Shown: positions 1 through 5,117 of the stretch, piece after piece
How the letters are laid out: the number at the start of each line of letters is the position of its first letter
Numbering within the stretch: the first letter of the stretch is position 1
Source of the DNA: Planctomycetaceae bacterium
Lineage (GTDB): Bacteria; Planctomycetota; Planctomycetia; Pirellulales; Pirellulaceae
Assembly: GCA_003455945.1 (NCBI GenBank)
Contig: DMPQ01000104.1
Location: 3,859-8,975 of the forward strand
DNA length: 5,117 nucleotides
Direction: 5' to 3'
Notes under the pieces: model-generated
Told to the model about the DNA's origin: nothing
The model's input: the letters and a program-made list of their open reading frames with translations, nothing else
Databases searched by the model: none
Translations under genes and position numbers: made by a program

Positions 1-446
1 ACCTGTCGACCTTTCATTTTCACGGCGATCCGAGCGAGTTTCCGATCTCGGCGGTCCTCGTCTGGCCTCGCGATCGCCGCGCCGAGGATCTGCTGCGCGG
101 GCGTTTCGTGGCGGCGGACGAACCGCTGCAGCTGGCCGATTCGCGTCGCGCGGTCGATCGCCTGATCGCTACCGTCCTGCGCCTTCAGACGTTGCTGGAT
201 GCCGCGGGGATCTTCCTCGGACTCGTCTCGGGCTCGTTCCTGGCGCTGGTGATCGGCCTCTCGTATCAGCTCCGCCAGACCGAGCGACTCGTGCTGCATC
301 GCTTGGGCTGCGCTCGTGCGACGGTGCTGCAGATGCAGTTGGCGGAGTGGGGATTGATCCTGGGGGCAGCCGCCGGGATCGTCGGCGTGACGATGCTCGT
401 GCTGTGGGGGACCGGCCTGTCGCTGCCGCGCGACTGGTTGACCTGA
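1..446 (+). CDS. ABC transporter permease, FtsX/MacB-like, C-terminal part (5' end outside window)
   Basis: The reading frame is open from base 3 to the TGA at 444-446, giving 147 visible residues. The fragment starts in an extracytoplasmic region (STFHFHGDPSEFPISAVLVW). A membrane helix follows at fragment residues about 68-86, then a cytoplasmic loop containing YQLRQTERLVLHRLGCAR, then a second helix at about 118-136. A loop of the form R-x-x-E-x-x-x-x-x-x-x-G-x-x-R between two helices is the hallmark of the FtsX-like permease domain of MacB/LolCE transporters; here it reads RQTERLVLHRLGCAR. Such permeases couple ATP hydrolysis by a partner ATPase to mechanical work on periplasmic or envelope substrates. 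The protein stops about a dozen residues after the second helix, so the third helix usual in the family is not seen. The ATPase would be expected upstream, outside the window. The family call is firm; the substrate is unknown. Confidence 0.85.
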   Translation, partial: LSTFHFHGDPSEFPISAVLVWPRDRRAEDLLRGRFVAADEPLQLADSRRAVDRLIATVLRLQTLLDAAGIFLGLVSGSFLALVIGLSYQLRQTERLVLHRLGCARATVLQMQLAEWGLILGAAAGIVGVTMLVLWGTGLSLPRDWLT

Positions 447-471
447 TCGCCGAGAGCTACCATCGGGCGAA

Positions 472-539
472 ACGACTCGGCGGCAGTACGGCATCGTTCG
501 TATTCCTCCCCCTCGCCTTCGCCGAGGCATCCGAGTCGT
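472..539. repeat. 9-bp inverted repeat with nested hairpin in the permease/exported-protein spacer
   Basis: ACGACTCGG at 472-480 is perfectly complementary to CCGAGTCGT at 531-539, with 50 nt between the arms. Inside lies a smaller hairpin, CCTCG (511-515) pairing with CGAGG (523-527) around a 7-nt loop. The structure begins 26 nt after the permease stop and ends 45 nt before the ATG at 585. No T-run follows, so it does not look like a classical intrinsic terminator. It could be a transcript-stabilising or attenuating fold, or a chance product of high GC. Confidence 0.4.
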
Positions 540-584
540 CGCCGCGGTCGATCGCTCGTGAGCTCCCTTCGTCGAGATTTCGTG

Positions 585-2516
585 ATGTCGTTCGGTGCGT
601 CGAGATCGAAGAGCCGAGCGCGATCGCTCGAGCGGTCGCGACCGCGATTCCGGATCGGCTGGCTCGGGCTGATCGTCGCGACTCTGCTGCTGCCGTCGGT
701 CGCCGACGCCGGTCTTCGACCGGCCGGGGCCTCTCGCGAAACGGTTTCTCGCGCGGCGACGCACCCGATCTCGAAGATGGCCGGCACGTTCTTCGTGTCG
801 CGCGGCCGCGTCTCGGTCCGACTCCGGCTGTATGTCGAAGACCTCTATCTGTTCCACGAATCGGTCGAGCCTGACGAGCAGGATCGACTGTATGCCGACT
901 CGCTGCTGCCGGCGGCCGAGGCGCACAAGCAGTTTCTGCTCGACAAGATCCGGATCCTGGACATCGACGGTCGCCCGATTCCGGGACGCGTCATCGACAT
1001 GACGCCGCTCGACATTCCGGCCGAGGGATGGGGGACCGACGAACTGATGCAGCACACGATCGATTACGACCTGGAGTTCGAGCTGGCGAGCCCTCCCGAG
1101 TTCCTGACGATCGTGCAGGATGTCGTCGACGAGAACTTCGTCTTTCCGTCCGAGCTCGAGATGCTGCTGCGTCAGGAAGGGCACGACTCGGTCGATGCCA
1201 AGATCCTGCGGCCGAGCGAACCGTACACCGCGCGGTTCGTCTGGGATCGTCCGCCGCTGGATGCGGATGCCAGTCGCGAGGAGTTCGAGCAGCTGCTGGA
1301 GCAGGATCGCGAGGAGCTGCTCGGGATCACCACCTACGACGCGATCTATTCGTTCTTCTACATCACGCGATTGGAAGCGCGGCACGAGATCCTGATCCCG
1401 CTCGCGACCCTGGCGACCGTCGTGCAGATTCCGCATGCCGATCCGAACCAGCTGACGATCGCCGAACAGGATCCGGCTCGGGAGCTGATCCGCCAGTACT
1501 TCCTGGGCGGCAATCCGGTGATGATCGACGGAGTCGAAGTGCCGCCGATCGTCGATCGGATCGATTTCTACGGTTTGGATCTGAAGGACTTCGCGCAGCG
1601 AGCCGAGCCGCGGGACGTCAGTCTGGCGAGCGGGCGCGTCGGCGTCATCCTTCGCTATCCGGCGAAACAGGAACCGTCGACCGTCGCGCTGACCTGGACG
1701 CAGTTCAACAGCACGATCCGCAAGGTGACGACCGTCGTCTTCGCGATGGACGAGACGCTGAAGTTCGAGTTCAGTCGCTTTCGGACCGAGAACACGTTCG
1801 CCTGGACGAATCCCGATCCCGAGTTGTCGCCGCGCGGCGTGTTGCCGATTCCGGTCGGTCTTCCCGAGCCGCCTCGCTGGTCGATCTGGGGAGCGATCGC
1901 GGCGGTGGTGCTGCTGATCGTTGCGGCGGGGCTGCGCTCGATGGGACTGGCGACCGCTGCCGCCTGGATCTGCTGGGCGACCTTCGGCATCGCGGCCGGA
2001 ACGGCGGCCGTACCGGAAGGTTGGCGGACGATCCCCGGCGCCTCGCCGGCGGCGATTCCGGTCGGCGATCGGCAAGCGGTGGTCCGCGGGCTGGTGGGGA
2101 ACGTCTATCGGGCGTTCGACTATGCGGACGAGGAGCCGATCTACGATGCGCTGTCGCAGACGGCGGAGGGAGATCTGCTGACCGAGTTGTATCTGGAAGT
2201 GCGGCGCGGCCTGACGGTGCAGGATCAGGGAGGGGCAGTCGCGACGGTCCAGAAGGTCGAGTTCGTATCGCTCGATGCCGCGGACGGAATCGAGTTGCCC
2301 GGAGGGATCGCGGCGGCCGAGTCTCCGGGATTCGTCGCGCGCGGAACCTGGAACGTGACCGGGACGATCGAGCACTGGGGCCACATCCACCAGCGCGTCA
2401 ATCAGTACGACGGAGTCTTCGTGGTCAAGGCGACCGATCAGGGGTGGCGGTTGTCCGCACTGGAGCTGACCGACGAACGGCGTCTGGAGAATCGCCGTAC
2501 GCTGCGGCGATTCTGA
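585..2516 (+). CDS. Exported membrane-anchored two-domain protein of unknown function
   Basis: This encodes 643 residues from ATG 585. That start has a GAG at 574-576 eight bases upstream; an in-frame GTG at 558 would add nine residues but has no suitable binding site. The N-terminus is a signal peptide with an unusually long basic Arg/Ser-rich n-region (to about residue 23), a hydrophobic core LGLIVATLLLPSV, and a likely cleavage after ADA at 42. Residues about 43-430 form a large domain with alternating acidic and beta-strand-like segments and no motif I know. Two helices at about 435-450 and 455-475, separated only by a short turn with Arg451, form a membrane hairpin, so both flanking domains should lie outside the cytoplasm. 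Residues about 480-643 form a second domain (VVRGLVGNVYRAFDYADEE onward), perhaps alpha+beta and NTF2-like, though this is a guess. It follows an ABC permease, so a transporter-associated role is possible. No catalytic residues are recognised. Confidence 0.88.
   Translation: MSFGASRSKSRARSLERSRPRFRIGWLGLIVATLLLPSVADAGLRPAGASRETVSRAATHPISKMAGTFFVSRGRVSVRLRLYVEDLYLFHESVEPDEQDRLYADSLLPAAEAHKQFLLDKIRILDIDGRPIPGRVIDMTPLDIPAEGWGTDELMQHTIDYDLEFELASPPEFLTIVQDVVDENFVFPSELEMLLRQEGHDSVDAKILRPSEPYTARFVWDRPPLDADASREEFEQLLEQDREELLGITTYDAIYSFFYITRLEARHEILIPLATLATVVQIPHADPNQLTIAEQDPARELIRQYFLGGNPVMIDGVEVPPIVDRIDFYGLDLKDFAQRAEPRDVSLASGRVGVILRYPAKQEPSTVALTWTQFNSTIRKVTTVVFAMDETLKFEFSRFRTENTFAWTNPDPELSPRGVLPIPVGLPEPPRWSIWGAIAAVVLLIVAAGLRSMGLATAAAWICWATFGIAAGTAAVPEGWRTIPGASPAAIPVGDRQAVVRGLVGNVYRAFDYADEEPIYDALSQTAEGDLLTELYLEVRRGLTVQDQGGAVATVQKVEFVSLDAADGIELPGGIAAAESPGFVARGTWNVTGTIEHWGHIHQRVNQYDGVFVVKATDQGWRLSALELTDERRLENRRTLRRF
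620..645. repeat. Cluster of three overlapping perfect palindromes inside the signal-peptide coding region
   Basis: Within 26 bp lie GCGATCGC (620-627), CGCTCGAGCG (625-634) and GCGGTCGCGACCGC (632-645). Each is a perfect palindrome, and each overlaps its neighbour by 2-3 bases. They fall 35-60 nt inside the gene and encode the Arg/Ser-rich n-region of the signal peptide. The 10-mer CGATCGCTCG at 621-630 also occurs at 549-558, just upstream of the gene. These may be protein-binding or RNA-folding elements, or a by-product of CGA/TCG/CGG codon runs. Confidence 0.3.
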
Positions 2517-2623
2517 CGCGAGTAGGTCGCGATCGAGAGCAGCGGAGCGAGGAACGCGGACGCAAGTGCCGTGTCTCGCGCGGGGGCGGCCTGACGATTC
2601 GCCGCGACCGGATCCGTTATCGG

Positions 2624-2650
2624 GCGAACCTTCGTGGTCCCGAGGTTCGC
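2624..2650. terminator. Possible hairpin terminator or cis-regulatory stem-loop
   Basis: GCGAACCT (2624-2631) pairs perfectly with AGGTTCGC (2643-2650) around an 11-nt loop. This 8-bp stem sits 108 nt after the upstream stop codon and 195 nt before the phosphatase start. It is followed by GGCAGGCGAGC rather than a T-run, so a classical Rho-independent terminator is not shown. The alternative is a 5' leader structure of the downstream gene. Confidence 0.3.
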
Positions 2651-2829
2651 GGCAGGCGAGCTCCCTTTCCCTGGGCCGATCCCCGGGTCGCGTTCTACCT
2701 GTCGTACCTGGATTACCCGACAAATCCGTCGGATGCTTGCGGTTCGGGGGCTCCGGACTTGTCCTCAGGGCGATCTCGCGAAAGACTTCATCAGACGCAC
2801 ATCGACGGGATGCGTGCCAGGCAGACTGC

Positions 2830-2833
2830 AGGA
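2830..2833 (+). promoter_or_regulatory. Weak ribosome binding site (AGGA) for the PHP phosphatase
   Basis: AGGA lies 11 nt upstream of ATG 2845, slightly longer than ideal spacing. It supports the ATG that places the DLHSHLLPG metal-binding motif near the N-terminus, as usual in this family. Confidence 0.4.
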
Positions 2834-2844
2834 TCGAACGACTC

Positions 2845-3648
2845 ATGCCCGACACGCAAACCGACTGCGACATCCGATGGAGCTACGTCGATCTCCATTC
2901 GCATCTGCTCCCCGGAGTCGACGACGGCTGTCTGACGCTCGACGATTCGCTGCAGGTGGCGTCGCGGGCGGTCGAGTGGGGTTGCCGGCAGCTCTGGTGC
3001 ACGCCGCACATGGGCCTGATTCGCTACCCCGACAACACGCCGACGATCGTGGCTCGGCGAGTCGAACAGCTGCAGCGCGAGCTGGACGAGCGTGGGGTCG
3101 AGTTGCGGATCGGTGCGGCGGGCGAGTTCCGTCTGACCGGCGAATCGATCGCCTGGTGGGAGCGTCACGGCGTGCCGACGCTCGGCAATTCGCGGGTCGT
3201 CCTGGTCGATACGTGGGCGACCGAGTGGGAGCCGTCGTTCGATCGGGCGCTCGACTGGCTGCAGCAGCGCGACTACGAGCCGCTGCTGGCTCATCCCGAG
3301 CGGATGCGGATCGAGTCGGAGAGCTGGGTGCCGCTGATCGAGCGTCTGCTGCGGCGAGGGATCCGGCTGCAGGGGAACTTCAAGAGCTTCGGCGACGCCG
3401 ATCGACCCGAGGTGCGCGAGCGGGCGTGGCTGCTGATCGGCAATCGTGCCTACGACGTCCTGGCAGGCGATCTTCACGGTCCGGCGAGTCTGATGGCGCG
3501 AGCGATCGGTATGGCGGAGCTGGAGCGGCGCGTGGAGCCGGAGCGACTGCGGCGCCTGGTGCTGGAGCGGCCGATCGAGATCGTCGAAGGGGGCGGCACT
3601 CTGCCGAACGGCGAGCATCTGGCGGCCGGCGAGGACGCGCGGCGCTGA
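2845..3648 (+). CDS. PHP-domain phosphoesterase, CpsB/CapC/YwqE tyrosine-phosphatase type
   Basis: The product is 267 residues, close to the usual ~250 of CpsB/YwqE proteins. The N-terminal DLHSHLLPGVDDG is the family signature: His18 and His20 are the first PHP metal ligands and Asp26-Asp27-Gly28 follows. Further conserved positions are TPH with His55, Glu94 (GAAGEF), LLAHPER with His150, and GDLH with Asp209 and His211, so the full metal-ligand set appears intact. Known relatives are Mn-dependent phosphatases that act on bacterial tyrosine kinases and regulate capsule or exopolysaccharide synthesis; they are cytoplasmic, and no signal peptide is seen here. The later motifs diverge from the usual forms: LQGNFKSFG where the family commonly has an ITAGSL-like segment, and GDLHG where SDAH is typical. 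No kinase or polysaccharide gene is visible nearby. Fold and metal site are confident; substrate is inferred. A histidinol-phosphatase-like PHP role is less likely given the DDG signature. Confidence 0.87.
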   Translation: MPDTQTDCDIRWSYVDLHSHLLPGVDDGCLTLDDSLQVASRAVEWGCRQLWCTPHMGLIRYPDNTPTIVARRVEQLQRELDERGVELRIGAAGEFRLTGESIAWWERHGVPTLGNSRVVLVDTWATEWEPSFDRALDWLQQRDYEPLLAHPERMRIESESWVPLIERLLRRGIRLQGNFKSFGDADRPEVRERAWLLIGNRAYDVLAGDLHGPASLMARAIGMAELERRVEPERLRRLVLERPIEIVEGGGTLPNGEHLAAGEDARR

Positions 3649-3723
3649 GCGGGGACGGTCGTCGAGCCGAACAACCGCCCCCGCGCCCCCTGGTCAGTTC
3701 GGGGTGTCGGCGGTAACAACGTC

Positions 3724-3730
3724 AGAGGTG
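3724..3730 (+). promoter_or_regulatory. Shine-Dalgarno-like AGAGGTG upstream of the NTPase gene
   Basis: AGAGGTG ends 9 nt before an in-frame ATG at 3740. That start would add 29 residues (MARPTGRRDRPDL and so on) to the NTPase. The motif is the best Shine-Dalgarno match in the window and makes 3740 a real alternative start. The rest of the 3649-3826 spacer shows a C-rich tract near 3676-3690 and no clear promoter or terminator. Confidence 0.35.
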
Positions 3731-3826
3731 CCGCGACGCATGGCGCGGCCGACCGGGCGACGAGATAGGCCGGACCTCGACGCCGTCGACCCGCCGGCAG
3801 GCGCGCGGACGAACCGCGCGAACGCG

Positions 3827-5117
3827 ATGAACCTCCAGCAGTTTCTCGACCATCACGGACTGAAGCGCAATCCGTTTGCCGAGGAAGACGCGCAGACCGA
3901 TCCGGTCTTCAAGAACCACTGCATCGTCGACACGCACCATCCGACCTGGGACAAGGTGTACGGCGATCCGGCCGAACCGGGGACGTCGATCGTCTTCGGC
4001 GAAAAGGGGGCGGGCAAGACGGCGATCCGCCTGCAGATCGCCAAGCATGTCCGCGAGTGGAATCGGCAGCATCCCGAGAAGCGTCTGGCGGTCGTCCATT
4101 ACGACGACTTCAATCCGTTCCTCGATCGCTTCGCCGACCGGCAGCACGGACGTCGGCGTCCGGATCGAGTCCTGGCGCAGTGGAAGCTCTGGGATCACCT
4201 GGATGCGATCCTGGCGCTGACCGTCACCGGGCTGGTCGATCGGGTGCTCGAATCGCAGCAGCGCCCCGAGCGGGTCGACATCGAAGCGGTTCCGCGTGAC
4301 GTCGAGCGACTGGATCGGTTCCAGGCGCGCGACCTGTTGCTGCTCGCCGCCTGTTACGACCAGTCGACCGCCGAGACGTACGTCAGTCGCTGGCATCGTC
4401 TGCGGAAGCTGGCCGACTTCTCGGTCGTCTTTTCGTACTGGGATACGGCACTCGGGATCGGCTGGACCGTCTTCTACGTCCTGCTGCTGTCGATGCTGCG
4501 CTACTACGGCTGGCTGACCACGCTGTCGCCGTTCCTGCTGCACGTGATCCTGCTGCTGGCCGGCTGGGGACCGTGGGCGTGGCGTTCGGCTCGCACCTGG
4601 TGGACCGCGCGCAAGATCGTCGCGAACGTCCGCGTCAGCAATCTGGCCGTTTCGCAGGTCTATCGCGTGCTGAAGCGGTTCCAGACCGCCGAGATCGCTT
4701 CGCAGCCGTTGCCGACGAGCGCCCGTTCGGACGATCGGTACGAGATGCTCGAGAAGCTGCTCGGCATTCTCAGGACCTGGAAGCATCCGGGGCTGCTGAT
4801 CCTGGTCGATCGGGTCGACGAGCCGCATCTGATCAACGGCTCCCCCGACCTGATGCGGGCACTCATCTGGCCGATGCTCGACAACAAGTTCCTGAAGTAC
4901 CCGGGGATCGGTCTGAAGCTGATGCTGCCGATCGAGCTGTATCGGTTCGTCGAGAAGGAGGGCTCGGAGTTCTACCAGCGTGCGCGGCTGGACAAGCAGA
5001 ATCTCGTCTCGACCTTCGACTGGACTCCCGAAGCGCTGGTGGATGTCGCCAACGCGCGGATCGCGGCCTGTCGCGGGGAAGGGGGACGGGGAGGACTGCG
5101 CGATTGGATCGACCCGG
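3827..5117 (+). CDS. Membrane-inserted P-loop NTPase, KAP/Sll1717-like (3' end outside window)
   Basis: The frame is open from ATG 3827 to the window end, giving 430 residues with no stop. The N-terminus has HGLKRNPFAEEDAQTDPVF (residues 10-28), like the short lead-in before the nucleotide site of ExeA- and Sll1717-type ATPases. Walker A is GEKGAGKT at 58-65. Two hydrophobic segments follow at about 209-224 and 233-252, a membrane hairpin. Walker B is LLILVD at 323-328 with Asp331-Glu332 after it. GIGLKLMLP (360-368) is a plausible sensor strand, and FDWTPEALVDVANARI (397-412) resembles the W-x-x-E-x-L-x-x-x-x-x-x-R segment common in these families. A membrane pair between Walker A and Walker B is characteristic of KAP NTPases, whose members include the phage-exclusion protein PifA. 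ATP binding is well supported; the biological role is unknown. I chose 3827 because it begins right at the family-like segment; 3740 has the better ribosome binding site. Confidence 0.88.
   Translation, partial: MNLQQFLDHHGLKRNPFAEEDAQTDPVFKNHCIVDTHHPTWDKVYGDPAEPGTSIVFGEKGAGKTAIRLQIAKHVREWNRQHPEKRLAVVHYDDFNPFLDRFADRQHGRRRPDRVLAQWKLWDHLDAILALTVTGLVDRVLESQQRPERVDIEAVPRDVERLDRFQARDLLLLAACYDQSTAETYVSRWHRLRKLADFSVVFSYWDTALGIGWTVFYVLLLSMLRYYGWLTTLSPFLLHVILLLAGWGPWAWRSARTWWTARKIVANVRVSNLAVSQVYRVLKRFQTAEIASQPLPTSARSDDRYEMLEKLLGILRTWKHPGLLILVDRVDEPHLINGSPDLMRALIWPMLDNKFLKYPGIGLKLMLPIELYRFVEKEGSEFYQRARLDKQNLVSTFDWTPEALVDVANARIAACRGEGGRGGLRDWIDP

Larger units (their letters stand above)
2517..2844. other. 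Non-coding spacer before the PHP phosphatase gene
   Basis: These 328 bases lie between the exported-protein stop and the phosphatase start. The phosphatase frame stays open back to GTG 2566, but that translation is a low-complexity Arg/Ser/Gly/Pro stretch lacking family features, so I treat it as non-coding. The region contains a strong hairpin at 2624-2650, a small one (CCGAC at 2717-2721 with GTCGG at 2728-2732, 6-nt loop), and a doubled TACCTG around 2695-2710. I see no convincing sigma70 -35/-10 pair. A promoter for the downstream gene is expected here on spacing grounds only. Confidence 0.5.

Noticed and set aside
558..584. GTG 558 as the start of the exported protein
   Set aside because: No ribosome binding site lies at a suitable distance, and it would lengthen an already long signal peptide n-region. 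ATG 585 is preferred, though not proven.
2566..2844. N-terminal extension of the PHP phosphatase from GTG 2566
   Set aside because: The extra 93 residues are low-complexity and would put the DLHSH motif far from the N-terminus, unlike the family. ATG 2845 with AGGA upstream fits better.
1028..2935. Long + strand frame of 635 codons overlapping the exported-protein gene
   Set aside because: The translation is an Arg/Gly/Ala/Asp/Ser-rich run with no hydrophobic or domain structure. The competing frame has a signal peptide, TM helices and balanced composition.
2791..3618. Minus-strand open frame of 275 codons opposite the PHP phosphatase
   Set aside because: The composition (Gln/His/Arg/Pro-rich) is typical of an antisense shadow, and the + strand carries a complete PHP metal-binding set.
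3667..3702. Inverted repeat CCGAAC/GTTCGG after the phosphatase stop as a terminator
   Set aside because: There are only 6 bp in the stem, a 24-nt loop and no T-run, so it is likely chance.
3722..4828. Minus-strand open frame of 368 codons opposite the NTPase gene
   Set aside because: Its translation is low-complexity and rich in Arg, Gln, Pro and Asp with no motif, while the opposite strand encodes clear Walker A and B motifs. High GC makes long antisense frames common.
3827..5117. Anti-phage defence island
   Set aside because: The NTPase resembles KAP proteins, some of which exclude phages, but there is no nuclease, toxin, methyltransferase, integrase or other defence or mobility gene in the window, and codon and base use look like the neighbours.

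Overview
The window is GC-rich (roughly two thirds G+C by eye). It carries four protein-coding genes, all on the + strand, the first and last cut by the window edges. Weak or absent Shine-Dalgarno sequences, strong use of GAT/ATC/CGN codons, and protein types I associate from memory with Planctomycetota chromosomes suggest a planctomycete (Pirellulales-like). This is an inference from style, not a database result. I see no tRNA, rRNA, CRISPR array, insertion sequence or phage gene.

Layout. (1) 1-446: the C-terminal end of an FtsX/MacB-like ABC transporter permease. (2) 447-584: a spacer holding a 9-bp inverted repeat with a smaller hairpin inside it. (3) 585-2516: an exported, membrane-anchored protein of about 643 residues with two extracytoplasmic domains joined by a tight transmembrane hairpin; I do not recognise its function. 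(4) 2517-2844: a 328-bp non-coding stretch with one good hairpin and a possible ribosome binding site. (5) 2845-3648: a 267-residue PHP-domain phosphoesterase of the CpsB/CapC/YwqE tyrosine-phosphatase type. (6) 3649-3826: a short spacer with a Shine-Dalgarno-like AGAGGTG. (7) 3827 to the window end: the first 430 residues of a membrane-inserted P-loop NTPase resembling KAP or Sll1717-type ATPases.

How the genes relate. The permease and the exported protein could form one envelope-related unit, the second perhaps a periplasmic partner of the transporter. The CpsB-like phosphatase suggests control of a bacterial tyrosine kinase in exopolysaccharide production, but no kinase or polysaccharide gene is visible here. 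The P-loop NTPase is the least understood gene. The spacers are 138, 328 and 178 bp with no gene overlaps, so co-transcription of all four is not evident.

Most worth a second look: the membrane NTPase, the two-domain exported protein, the divergent PHP phosphatase, the inverted repeats in the two larger spacers, and a marked excess of the palindrome CGATCG across the whole window.
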